The position numbers and the translations under genes are program-made. The notes beneath the pieces are model-generated. The model made no database searches and had not been told where the DNA came from. It saw nothing but the letters and a program-made list of their open reading frames with translations. A stretch of DNA of 64,000 bases from Crotalaria pallida (taxonomy: Eukaryota; Streptophyta; Magnoliopsida; Fabales; Fabaceae), in contig CM075650.1 in the NCBI GenBank assembly GCA_037953625.1, positions 146,659,206-146,723,205 on the forward strand, read 5' to 3'. Below are positions 35,593 to 47,560 of this stretch, one piece after another. The first letter of the stretch is position 1, and each line of letters starts with the position of its first letter.

Positions 35593-36310
35593 TACCCAAC
35601 CCTATTCTCTTATTGCATAAGCACAAGAAGTTTCTCATTGGTAACCATGAAACCATAGTATTTAAATTTATAATTTCAATATAAATAATTGTATAGCCTT
35701 CTAATTAATTTCCCTGACCATCTAACTATTAAATAAAGAATACATTAAATGTTTTCCTATGCTTATAAAATCTTAAATACATTCACATATTTATATTTTA
35801 TTATTAAATATTAAGAAAATTATGTTTTGACAGTATTAAGGGAGTTATTAAAATAATATTTCAAGAGGATATACCCCTGCAACTTATAAGGAGGCACCAA
35901 CCAGGTACACTAGGATCATTTAGAAATTGGAGGATAGTAGAGCAACCTAGTTTCAACTTGATTTCCAGTGTCCACAGGAAAGGGGGCAGGGGGTCAAATA
36001 TTAGGTCCCTGAAATGACATTCAACAATGGCAGTTAGTAACCATATCAAACACAAGGATAGTACACTCAAGACAAGGCAACATCGAAACCAACAAATGTT
36101 GAGTCCATTCTGATACATTTTGATCCCTGGATCCCTGTAAGCTTTCGTTTTCTCAACTTCGGTTCAGATAAACTTTTCCGCTTATTGTACAAAGGTGCTC
36201 TAAATCTTGGGAAAACCCAAACTTAGACAAAAATGTGTTCTAAACCAGAAAGCAACTCCTTTAATCAACAAGAGAAGAAATCATAAGAGAAACATCATGA
36301 ATGACTATTA

Positions 36311-36806
36311 CTAGGTTCCACTATTTTCGATTTTTTCAATTTCTTCGCGGTGTTTTCTTTCAGCCTCTTGACGTTCTCTTTCAGCTTTCTGACGTTCTTT
36401 TTCAGCATCCTCCTCGTCCTCAATCTCGTCACGAACATCAAATTCCTTGGTTGCTCCCATTGCTTTCACTACAGGTTCTCTTAGCTCAGATATCAGCCCC
36501 CCACCAACTTTGTACTCTTCTTCATCCCCAATCAGATACAAACGCTGGTCTGGGCCAGAAGCCATGGGAACATCAACCGCCAACAGCTTAATATCATACT
36601 GCATAGGCAGATAACAGCAAAGGCTAGGTCAGAAAAACCCGGAAAGTCTTGGGGATTATTCTTGTTAATAACTCCTACATAATAATATAGAAAACGAGCT
36701 TGGGGAAGGGCAAAACCCCTTCATAGCGGAAATTAGGAATAGGCAACATAATAGCCAAATATCCTCAAGTAGAAATCACATACATTGCTGGATGCTCGAA
36801 CATTTT

Positions 36807-36841
<35 letters not shown>

Positions 36842-39800
36842 TTTCTTGAGGGGGGAGGGGTTGTCAATGACTCGAAGTCCATCCTAAACCATGAGCACCT
36901 CCATTACCAGCTTTTTTAAATATGAAAAATGCAGGTAATTGAGCTCTTCGATTCCAGATAATATTTTCAGGCCAAGCAAAATGTGCTCATCAGAAATGCA
37001 AATGGAAATGAAGATATCCAGAGAAATATATGGTATCAACCAGTTCTAAAGTAGCAATACAGGATGTTAGCTGGAGAAAAGAGCCCGTTATTTGTGCATA
37101 AAATTTCGTGTGGAATATCTTGAGCAAGTATTTAGCTTCGAAGAATCTGATGACACTTTCAGCAACCTATTTTATATTAATGTTTTAACAGATTCAACCA
37201 AAATATGATCTAATACTTACAATAACAACCACAAAATAGTATATCTTTAATTTGATTTCACCATGAAAATGATATCAAAATGTTGAGGAAAGTCGAAAGA
37301 TCAACAGAAACATTGTATCAGAACTTCCCTGGTAGGAGAAGTGAGGTATATTTCAACGAATCAAAGTATCCATTGAATTAACACATCATTCATTATCTTT
37401 GAACCCTTTTTGAAAGTAAATTCAAAATAGATATCGAGTCGCAGTTGCCCCTTTCAATTTCCCTTTAAAAGCTTTTCTTCCCATTAAGCCTCTGCTCCAT
37501 CACTGCTTAGATATATCCCGGTATATTCTTTATTCCTAAAAGGAAAAGGATCATAAAAGTCATATCTACAGCCCAAAATAGCCTACACCATGAGTTTATA
37601 GCAATATCTAACTCATGCCAGTATACTACTTCTTTGCTCTGGGTTTGATGAACTCCAGATCCCTACCAATGTTTATACAAGTAACACAAAATTCAGGCTT
37701 AAAGCATGATTTTTTGTCTCTTCGGTAACCAATTCAAAAACCCATTCCTTACTTCATGACTCTATCCTAGTTAAAGTATTAGAGAACCAATACCATCCAG
37801 AAACAGACAAACATAATTGAGAAACTGGTAGAAACAAATCAAGAAAACAATTGATTTTATTGAAAGACATTTCTCTCCTCCCAGGGTTTACCCTTCATAC
37901 TAACTTTAGTTCTCTGAGTAATTCCCTTCTACCCTTATTTCTCCCCGTTTATTATCTAGCTAAACCCCCTTTACCTAACTGTCTCAACCCTCTATTCTTC
38001 TAAGCAATTACAGACTTATCCTTCTGGCTTAACTAATACCCAAAGCTTCTTTTTTAAGCAGACTCTTATCATGACCCTAAGTAAGATAGAGCAAGTTACC
38101 AATCATCAATCATCCCACTGCTATACTATTTTTTTTAATATCAAAGAAATTCCTAAAGACAATAAAAAAAGGACAATTACTAGGAATTTAGAGAGTAAGT
38201 CTCCTCCTCAATGAAAATGGGAAACAAAAACAACAAAGAAAAATAAAAGAAAACATCAATGGTTGCAGCAAAGCAGCCCAATCCCTAAGCAAATCCATTA
38301 TGTAAACAGTTTACACAAAGGCATGCGCTTTTCACACCAAATAATAGCCAAGCACCTAATGAAGCTCAAACTAGATGTGAAGCCAAAGGAAACCTCCTTA
38401 AAATACAAGCATTATCATCCAACCAAATAGCCAAAAAGTAGCATAACTGCCCATTCCCTAAATAAATAGCCCATTTCCATGTTCACTTAAGCATATATTG
38501 CTTCCATGTTCACTTCCACATCCACTGCGCATCAAGGGGGAGCACATGGGTACAAATTTGCTCCGCTATTCTGCTATCGCACCACATTTAACTACCTAGA
38601 AGAGCAGATAATTTTGAATTGCTATATCACACCAGGAAGGTGGAACTACCAATCACCAGATAAGAATTTTCCAGACAATATAGTTGGGGCTAACAAATCT
38701 CACACATGGAACAACAAAATGTATCCAAGGTAACAGTATTAGTAGAGCATTTGATGCTGAAAGATGATTTCAAGACTTGAGACAGAATAAGACATACAAT
38801 ACTTTTCAATGTTACACTAATGAATTCCATGTAGTGATTTGATGACATAAACATAGGGAACTCGATTTACCTGGCCCTTCTTTTGCTTGACTTCAACATT
38901 GACTAGACCCTTTCTCTCAGAACCTTTTATGGGAAAAATGAGAAAGCATCGGCGACTCCTAATACTGGGTTTGAACTTCTTTAACGTAAGCCCACCCCCT
39001 GACATCACATAGGCTCTTACATCAGTTCCTGAAAGCGGGGCACCCATGACTTCAAGAATTCCAGCAGATGTGTTAAGTTTCGTCATGGCCATTCTATAAA
39101 CTTTATCAGGGTTGATTATGAATTTTGAGCGGATATACAATCCCTTAAAGAAGCAATATACACAAATAATTAGACAATGATCCATATGTTAAGCATGATT
39201 CACTACTGAGAGGTTTCACCAGCAGTAGTCCACATACAGTGGAGAGGAAAATGCACATTTGAGATCCTGATCTAAAAACTGTATTGAGCAATATACTATC
39301 ACAATGCACTCAAGTTATCTACAATGAGGACAAGTATGAGCATTGTTAAAGTCAATGGAAGAGCTTTTAATCAATTATTCAAACGATGAGGATTGAGGAC
39401 AAGAAAATATACAGCAATTTGACTCAAGTTACATAGGACTAGGAAGTACAAATACGACACAAGAGACAAATAAGGAAAATTTTAAAAAATTATAATACAT
39501 GACATTGCTTGTGCACGATTCATCAAAATTAGTATGAAATGAACAAAAAAAGCACAAATGGAACATTAAGAGAGAAAAACAGTGTTTTAAAAGTTAAAGT
39601 TGGGGTTATGAATTCGTAAATTATTTGAGTTCAGCTTGTCAAATACTCGATCAAACAAGCTCAAGCTCAAGTTACAAACAAGCTCAAGCTTGAAGCTAAG
39701 CTCGATTATTCAATGAGTGAGCTAAGATTAAGCTAGCCTGCGTATATGTGTATTACAGATAGAGAATATCAACCGGAGGTTATGAATTATTTATGCAATA

Positions 39801-40642
39801 CAAAATCATCTTTTATTTTATTTTATTTTTTGATTTCATCTTCTACGATAAAGATGCGTGTTAAATGCTACTATATTAATCAAATTCAAAACACAATTGA
39901 AGGAGATATTTGATAACGGCAAAAATAATCAAACAGAAAACAAAACAAAACAAACCAAATTCAAGCTTCACATTCTTAAACAAGTCAAGTTCAAGCTTTA
40001 GATTCTTTAATCAATACCACAGCACAGAGTAATAATAAAATGCTGGAATTAAAGTTAATAGAGCACAGTTGATTGGTGATTTTGAAAAGAACTTACAGCG
40101 AAAGCAACGATAGCTAGTGAGAGGGCGAGGAATCCGTACTTAGCTAGGCCTTCAGAAATATTAACGAAAGCATTAGCGACGAAAAACATAAACCGCCACA
40201 ACAAACCGCAAACCAAAACTCCACCAGCGCCAATCAGAAAGAGGTAATTCCTCTTGAAGAAGGCCTCTATCTGCAGCCCAATTGCGGCGCCATAGCGCGA
40301 GAAAGCGGAGGTGAGAGCAGCCGCGGGTTTGTCGAAGGCCTTCTTTGCAAAATCGGCGTTGAATTTAGCGGCGGGATTGGAGGGCGGTTTTAAGGACATG
40401 AATCGGGAGAAGGTGGGGGGAGAAGAATATTTGGGGAGAGAGAAAGTGGAATTGGGTTTAGGAGAAGGGGGGAATCGGGAGGAGAATGTGGCATTTGAAT
40501 AATGAGAAGGAGGAGAGGGAGAGGGTGGGAGTGGATCGCGGAGTGCGGTGGTGCGGAAATGGGGGGAAGGAGGGGGGCGGTGGAGATGGTGGTGGTTATG
40601 TCGCCGGAGCAGAGATTGGAAGAGTGGTCTTGACATTTGCAT
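36311..40642 (-). CDS. Mitochondrial-type membrane protein with Coa1/Tim21-like domain
   Basis: Three exons (40642-40097, 39143-38871, 36598-36311) join in phase across GT-AG introns to give 368 residues. Residues 1 to about 80 are rich in Arg, Ser and Pro with almost no acid, as in a mitochondrial or plastid targeting peptide. One or two hydrophobic segments follow (132-160 and 168-182). Residues about 183-290 contain a conserved-looking pattern (VMGAPLSGTDVRAYVMSGG, CFLIFPIKGSERKGLVNVEV, YDIKLLAVDVP). I read this as the Coa1/Tim21 fold of inner-membrane assembly and import factors. The C-terminal 40 residues are a charged coiled coil (EKERQKAERERQEAERK). The match to that fold is by pattern only. 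The exon 2 donor was chosen as CAG/GTAAAT because the frame beyond it soon stops. Confidence 0.75.
36819..36842. repeat. (AT)n microsatellite in intron 2 of the Coa1-like gene
   Basis: About twelve AT units follow an A-run. Confidence 0.85.
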
Positions 40643-40903
40643 AAGCTTTATTCGTTTTAGTTAGGTGCCTAGCTGACTTTTGCCTAGCTACTTGAAAACA
40701 TGTTTTTGAAATAAATATGCTACAGTAAGTAACTAAGCATCAAATCTGCAACAAGGTTGATACTTGATAATCATCTACTTATTTTCGTTTAATTTATTTT
40801 TATATTTGGAATAAATATTCCAGGAAAAATAATTGTCAAATTTTGATTTTGTATTATATATTATTCTGTTTAATCAATTTTATATTTAAATATTTGCTAT
40901 GTA

Positions 40904-41172
40904 CTCCCTCCGGTCCCTAATATAAGCACCATTTGACCAATTTCACTTTCTTTAAGAAAGTTAGTTAATATTGTTAGTGGTATTGAAAATGTAAATATTT
41001 GGTATACCTTTTCAAAAGTACCCCTATAATTATTATTGGAAATCTAAAAAGTGTTGAGTAAATATGGATGTTTGTGGAAAGAAGTAATTAATGCTATTGA
41101 AAATTGGAATGAGGCTTGTATTAACGGGAAAAAAAATCTTCAAAAGATGCTTATATATAAAACCAGAGGGAG
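40904..41172. mobile_element. Stowaway MITE upstream of the Coa1-like gene
   Basis: The ends CTCCCTCCGGTCCCTAATAT and AACCAGAGGGAG have TA outside both (40902-40903 and 41173-41174). The interior belongs to the same family as 2307 and 25897. Confidence 0.8.
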
Positions 41173-41243
41173 TACTCTTTTATTTTTTTACATATTTTTA
41201 AATATGTAAGTAATTACGGTAAGTATCAAATATGCAAATAAAC

Positions 41244-41428
41244 CAACATGGGTTGGGACGAGTGGTAAGCGGCTAGGTCTCGCTTAAGCAAGGTCTCGAG
41301 TTCGAGTCCTTGTGAATGCAGAAAATTCATGTTGGGAGACTCACCTGCCATAATCAGGCACGAGACCCGGGTCGGATCCGGATGTACCTAGGTATTACTT
41401 AGGGAACCGGGTGGGCAACAAAAAAAAA
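41244..41428 (+). mobile_element. tRNA-derived SINE, perfect 13-bp TSD
   Basis: The A box region reads GGGACGAGTGGTAAGC and the B box TCTCGAGTTCGAGTCC, followed by GGGAGACTCACC and an A-tail. TATGCAAATAAAC flanks both sides (41231-41243 and 41429-41441). It is related to the SINEs at 24704 and 26750. Confidence 0.88.
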
Positions 41429-41848
41429 TATGCAAATAAACATTGGCATAAATGGTATTGCATATATTCACTTAAGCAAGTGATTGAAAATTCAATCTTT
41501 CAATCACAAAACCTTTTGGGGTATGTTTGGGAGTTTTCGGGGGTGGAATGGAAAGTGAATGGTTTCCATTCTTTTCTTTCCCCTTGGTTACCCAAGGTGT
41601 AAAGATTTAGGTGTGTTGAATGAAAAAATTTCATTCCATTTCATTAAGTTAACACTTTCAAATAATGGAAACAACATTTTTTTCTCCTTTTCATCCCTTT
41701 CTATCCCCTTCACTCCCTCCCATCCAAACATAGCCTTGTGTATGAGAAACATTATATAAGATGGTAATTCACTTTTAGCAAACAGCACGTGAAAGGTGTG
41801 TCTGAGTATGTGTTTGAAAACACATTGAGCAAAGGGAGCAAAGATACA

Positions 41849-42751
41849 ACAACAACTAAGCCTTTGTCCCACTAGGTGGGATCGGTTACATGGATCAAAC
41901 GATGACGCCATAAAGACCTATCATAAATCATGTCTTTTGATAAGGGATTGAGTGTCATATCATTCTCAATTGTTTCACCTATAATTTTTCTAGGTCTTCC
42001 TCTTCCTCTAGCCCTTGTAGTACCCTCCATTTGGTCTACCCTCCTAACCGGGGCTTTCACCGGTCTCCTCCACACATGCCCAAACCACCTAAGACGAGAT
42101 TCAACCATTTTTTTCAACAATAGGAGCAACCCCGACTTTTTCTCGAATATACTCATTTCTAATCCGATCTTGTCTGGTATGCCCACTCATCCACCACAGC
42201 ATCCTCATCTCTGCAACATGAAGTTTATTCTCTTGTGTGCCCTTTGCCGCTCAACACTCTGTCCCATATAACACCGTCGGTCTTACAGCAGTGCGGTAGA
42301 ACCTTCCTTTAAGTTTAAGTGGTACCTTCTTATCACATAACACGGCCGAGGCACTCCTCCATTTCATCCACCCCTGCTTGAATCCTATGATTCACATCCC
42401 CTTCTATTTCTGCATCCTGCTGTAAGATAGAACCAAGATACTTAAACTTCGGGACTTGTGTTAAGACATGCTCTCCAACCTTCACCTCCCGAGTAAGGTC
42501 TATGTGCCTCTTGCTAAAATTACACTCCATATACTTTGTCTTGCTCCGACTTATCCGGAATCCAGATCCTTCTAAAGCTTGTCTCCACATTTCAATCTTC
42601 GCATTTATTTCCTCTCTAGTATCCCCAATAAGAACAATATTATTCGCAAAGAGCATGCATTTGGGCACTGGTTCTTGGACATGTTCCGTAAGCACATCCA
42701 AGACTAGTGTAAAAGCTACTCCTACCTTTGAGAAAAAGCAAAGACTAGTGT
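41849..42751 (-). mobile_element. 5'-truncated RTE-type LINE, perfect 18-bp TSD
   Basis: On the minus strand the RT region is readable from FTLVLDVLTEH, with MLFANNIVLIG at the catalytic motif, where both aspartates are replaced by Asn. Further on come FKYLGSILQ and the C-terminal LRWFGHVWRRPVKAPVRRVD and GRGRPRK regions. The 3' end is GGCTTAGTTGTTGTTGT, typical of plant RTE elements. AAAGGGAGCAAAGATACA flanks it at 41831-41848 and 42752-42769. The reading frame is broken in the middle (about 42190-42330), so this is a dead copy. Confidence 0.88.
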
Positions 42752-43095
42752 AAAGGGAGCAAAGATACATTTGAGAAAAAGCTACTCCAACCTTTGTTTA
42801 AAAAATCATGTTTTGGAGAATTCTAAACATAGGCACTATGCAATTTAAAACACATTTCCCAACATTCCCTACCATATCTGGGATGATTAAATCATTTACT
42901 ATGTATGTTTGGGAAGTATGTGAAAATGGACCAAGTAAGTTTCAAACTCAGAAACTATATATAATTGCTTTTGCCAAAACGTGATTATCACAGCAAAACA
43001 AAGATCCAAACATAGCATAGAGTAGATGATTAAAATCGGAGTATGATTTAGTGCACAAGTTGCAACAAAACCATTACAAAGATCCAAAACAGTGC

Positions 43096-44335
43096 AATAA
43101 GACATATCATGTGTCTTGAAAATATTTAAAATTAAAAAAAAAAAACTGATAAAACAGTGCAATGTTTTACTCTATAACTCGGTACGGATTTAGGGGTGCA
43201 ATGTTTTGCTCTATAATTCGATTTTTTAAGTATAAGTTGTAACAATGCAATTGAAATGATACATTGTTTCAAGTTTAAACCAATGAATCTAATTCGGTGC
43301 AGGTTCAAGGAAATGGTGCACTGTTTCCTGAATATTATTAAATTAAATATTAAATATAATATATATATATATATTAAATTTTATATTTTAAAATTAAAAA
43401 AAATTACATAATTTCGAGACCAAATGCTAAATCCATGAGCTCTCACAATAAAAGTTAGAAGAATGAGAACGTATAAGATATTACACGTGTCAACGACATT
43501 CATTATTTTAAAAAATAAAAAATTCTTGAAAAGATATGTTTTATAGACTAACACCCTTTCATTAGTTTTAAAAAAATAAAAAATTCTTGAAAAGATATGT
43601 CTTATGGACTAACACCGTTTAATAATAGTTTTAAAAAAAATCAAAAGTTCATGAAAAGATATGTTTTATGGACAAACACCCTTTCATAATAGTGTTTCTA
43701 AATATAATTTAAAAAAATAAATTCTGAAACAATACTAATGCACCTGTACAAAATAATAAATTCTTGAAAAGTTATGTCTTATGAATTAACAACATACATT
43801 TAAAAAAAAAATCTAAAATAATATTAATGTACCTGTTAAAAAAATTCTGAAACATTATTTCATAATAATACTAATGTATCCTAACAATTTAAGACTTTAT
43901 ATATAGTCAAACTCTATATTATATTTTTGAATCCAAACTTTGCAATCAGAGAGCTCCTCATAAAACGGAGCTTTCACAAAAAAAAAGTTAAGAAAATAAA
44001 AAAACAATGAGACATGTCACGTCTCTTAAAAATATTTAAAATAAAAAAAAAATAAAAACAACTGATGTAACAGTGCAATGTTTTACTCTATAATTTGGTA
44101 CAGATTTAGAGGTGCAATGTTTTGCTTTATAATTCGATTTTTTAAGTATAAGTTGTAACAATGCAATTGAAATGATACATTGTTTCGAGTTTCAACCAAT
44201 GAATCTAATTCGGTACTGGTTCAAGGAAATGGTGCACTGTTTCCTGAATATTATTAAATTAAATATTATATATATATAATATATTATATTACATTAAATT
44301 TTATATTTTAAAAATTAAAAAAATATCACAGATGG
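43096..44335. repeat. Decayed tandem duplication, spacing 916 bp
   Basis: About 300 bp at 43096-43400 recurs at 44010-44335 in direct orientation, with long shared stretches such as GCAATGTTTTACTCTATAA and CAAGGAAATGGTGCACTGTT. Between the copies a unit of about 62 bp (AAATTCTTGAAAAGATATG, then ACTAACACC) is repeated three times at 43506-43692. Related phrases (AGAGAGCT..TCACGAAA) recur near 43950 and 45050, so the whole 43-45 kb stretch looks like an old array. It is non-coding. Confidence 0.75.
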
Positions 44336-44380
44336 TATATCGTTTCAACAGTAAGGTGGTACACTACACTAACTTGAAAC

Positions 44381-44820
44381 TAGGGATGGGCAAAATAGTA
44401 TTGCCCACGGGTACCAACAAAAAAAAAATACTTGCAACAGGTACCCGCATTATTCCCTTGCGGGTGGGCATGGGTATTATGATACCCGCCCTGCAGGTAC
44501 CCGCATATATAAAATAATAAATATTATATATACATACATTAATATTTTTTTTTATTACTTTGAGAATATATAAATCTTCTTTTATTTATATTTCATATTG
44601 AATTTTAAAGATGAAATTATAATGATAAATATTTATCATATGTATGTAATTATTCATTTTATAATTTTTTATGTATAATGATTATTACAAAATATATGAT
44701 TATATAATAAAAGTTTAAAACCCGTGAGTATCCGCGGGTGCCTGTTACCTGCATAAATACTCACAGGTATGGGCATGGGTATGCACTACCCGCTCCTGTG
44801 GGTACCCATACTCATCCCTA
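44381..44820. mobile_element. hAT-type MITE with 8-bp TSD (one mismatch)
   Basis: It begins TAGGGATGGGC and ends CTCATCCCTA. Subterminal GGTACCC and CCCGC motifs occur repeatedly at both sides. The flanks are CTTGAAAC (44373-44380) and CTTGACAC (44821-44828). It has no coding capacity. The motif style matches non-autonomous hAT elements common in plants. Confidence 0.8.
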
Positions 44821-45152
44821 CTTGACACCTTTTGATCATGAAATGAAGATGGTATGTTTTTTTAACAATGAAGTGGTACATTCCACTAACTTCATACCTT
44901 TTGAAAATGGTACAAATAAATAAATATAGATATCATTTTTATTTATTTATTGCTTCAATTGGTATCTGTGTATGAATATTGCCCTAATTAAAGTGGACAA
45001 ATTATATATCAAACATTATATTATATTTTTGAACCCAAATATTGAAATCAGAGAGCTTCTCACGAAATGGAGCTCTCACAGGAAAAGTTGATAAAATAAA
45101 GGTCAATCCAGTATATCACATGTCAAACATTGTGTTATATAACTTGAGTGTT

Positions 45153-45267
45153 GAAACGACATGTCACCTTGCTTTTGAAACGACATATCACTTCACTGTT
45201 GAAACGATATATCACTTTAGTGTTGAAACGACATATCACTTCAATGTTGAAACGACTTGTCACTTGT
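45153..45267. repeat. 24-bp minisatellite, about five copies
   Basis: The unit is close to GAAACGACATATCACTTCAC plus TGTT. The length is a multiple of three, so the plus strand stays open with an 8-residue period, but nothing else suggests a protein. Confidence 0.85.
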
Positions 45268-45522
45268 GATAACTTTTTTAAAATTTTAAAAACATTAATT
45301 TTAAATTACTCGGAAAAAAATAATATCATATATTGTTTCAAATTAAATATCACTAAAAGATATATTGTTTTAAACTAATCCATGATTGGATGCAATGATT
45401 CAATATAATAAAGTGGTGCAATATTTCAAACTGATCACGAGAAAAACAAACTATCAACTAATACACATTATTAATACACATGTACACATAAACTAATGCT
45501 CATATTCTATTGCACTAATTTA

Positions 45523-45691
45523 TTTTTTTTGGTTTGCACCCTGGTATCCGGCCCACTTGGCCGACTAATCCAGTTCGAAGGGGGTCCCGGGGTTAAGGTT
45601 TTATTCCTCTCCCAACGTTGTTGCGGGGGATCGAACCGTGGTTCGCCCTACCAAGTGCAGCCCCTGGCACCACTGTACCAACAGCTCGTTG
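45523..45691 (-). mobile_element. tRNA-derived SINE, another family
   Basis: On the minus strand an A box (GTTGGTACAGTGGTGCC) and a B box (GGTTCGATCCCC) are followed by a body ending GGTGCAAACC and an A-run. No clear target duplication was found. The open frame on the plus strand is accidental. Confidence 0.7.
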
Positions 45692-45699
45692 AAAAAAAG

Positions 45700-46748
45700 T
45701 CTACTTGCACATGTGCTTTCTTTATAAAAAAGACCTAAATTAAAAAATATTTTTTGTATTTCTAAATTTTTTTATTTCTTTATTAATTTTAAACAATAAT
45801 CCTAACTCATATAATTTTAAAAATATTTCTAACATACAAAATGTTTAAACTTTAATCATGGTAAATAAAAACTTAGAAAAAATGAGTAGTCATGTTTTAA
45901 AAACTAATTAAATGAATTGCACAGGATAAATACTAATTAAGCTAAAAACTTAGAAAAAATGAATTGCACAGGATAAATACTAATTAAGCTATAAAAAAGA
46001 ATGAGAGGATGAGCAAGATTTTTACATAGAAAAAATGAGTAGTCATGTTTTATTTTTATTTTTTAAAAAATATACATCCCTTTGATAAATAAAAATTCAG
46101 TCAAAATATCTTCATAACCATAGTAACACACTAACACATGTCACATATGTTGGAAAATATGAAGAATATATACTAAAAACATGATCTGAGGCGTGTCAAA
46201 GATATTGTCTTTAAAAATCTATTCGCACATCTTGACGATTCCCTATGATTTAGCAGACCCTTCTGATTAATATCAGTAACAGAACTAACAGTATATTGAA
46301 AAATGATATAACCCATAATAGAGAAAATGGGATCAAGAGAAGAAAAAGAAGGAAGATAAATGTGTTTTTAATATATTTGTGACAAAAGTGAAAGAATTCA
46401 AATTCCCTTCTCTGCCATGGTCCTCTATTTTCCGTGTCTCATCTTTAAACAACTACTCTCATATATATTTATATGGCAGAATTGAAGCTATACATCAGTT
46501 CAAACATTATCTTCAAAAGGTTCAATATAAACCAACTTAACTTCCACCCTTTTTTCATATAATATCTGCTTCACATCTTATAACTTCTAATAACTACTTA
46601 ATAGGAAACAAGTTTTGAAAAATTATTAATAATAATAATAATAATAAACTAACATCAATAAATATTTTTGAAATATAAATAATAATACTAAATTTTACAA
46701 CAACACATGCCACTTGTAGAATATTTTTTTTAAAAAAAATTTTGATGA
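45700..46748. other. AT-rich spacer, no gene seen
   Basis: Short direct repeats occur near 45880-46050 (AACTTAGAAAAAATGA and GAATTGCACAGGATAAATAC, each twice). No coding region or RNA gene is supported. Confidence 0.4.
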
Positions 46749-46763
46749 TAAGAATATGTTTTT

Positions 46764-46937
46764 TTTTATACTTAAAACTGTAGAAGGGAACTTCACAGTC
46801 TTGGCACCTGGAGCAACATGAGTGGGGTGCTTTCCCAAGATCTACACAAGGATTCGAGTCTCCGACCCTATGGTTTTATGGATTCTCAATATCCTTATGA
46901 TCCTAACATGCTTTCACTAGGTCAAACCCATTTTGGT
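46764..46937 (-). mobile_element. SINE-like element with 15-bp TSD
   Basis: The minus strand has an A-box-like GACCTAGTGAAAG and a B-box-like GACTCGAATCC about the expected distance apart. The minus strand ends in an A-rich tail. TAAGAATATGTTTTT lies on both sides (46749-46763 and 46938-46952). Confidence 0.75.
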
Positions 46938-47081
46938 TAAGAATATGTTTTTCTAGACTAATTTGTTTTAAGATATATCATTGCCATTTTTATTAATTAG
47001 ACTCAACTATGTGTATCTTGCTAGACAAAATAATTATGGTAGCAAAACTTTTGTTACCAAGTTATAATTCCACAATAATCA

Positions 47082-47118
47082 TTAGGAAAATTGCCCGTGC
47101 GATGCACAGGTTTTAAAT
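47082..47118 (-). other. Helitron-like 3' terminus on the minus strand
   Basis: Read on the minus strand, CCTGTGCATCGCACGGGC forms a GC-rich hairpin. After AATTTTC it is followed by CTAA (47082-47085) and a T, the arrangement of a Helitron 3' end. The body would extend rightward. Its 5' end was not found. Confidence 0.5.
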
Positions 47119-47501
47119 TTTGCTATCCTTTATTTTTTTAAGGTCTTTCCATTTGTTAAAACATTAAATATTAATTTTATTTACATGTGAATATTTTTAG
47201 CGGACAATAAATCTATCATTTTTTGGAATTATATTTTATATGGTAATTTTTTTAATTATTACAAATTTACATTGAAATTTATTTTTTTATGATCAGACAA
47301 ATTTATATAATCAAATCGGAATACAATACTTATAATTAGATAAAATGCGATAAAGATTTTGAAAAATATTTACAATATGTGAAACAATCATGTATACTTT
47401 AAAAATAGTTATGAATAACTGTTATTATTTTTTTTCGTGTTTTTTTGGTGGAACAATTATATAATATAAAATTAGTATAATATATAATACACAAACTTCT
47501 A

Positions 47502-47560
47502 TCTATATATTAAGCAAAATGTAAATATTTAAATATGTCTTTTGTCACACACTTATCATT
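47502..47560 (+). other. Helitron-like 5' terminus candidate on the plus strand
   Basis: TCTATATATTAAGC directly after an A resembles the 5' ends of many plant Helitrons. No partner 3' hairpin could be fixed downstream, so this is only a candidate. Confidence 0.3.

Noticed and set aside
45042..45378. ORFs with an 8-residue repeat (TTYHF-like)
   Set aside because: They are the 24-bp minisatellite read through. Two plus-strand frames are open at once, and there is no start context or flanking coding sequence.
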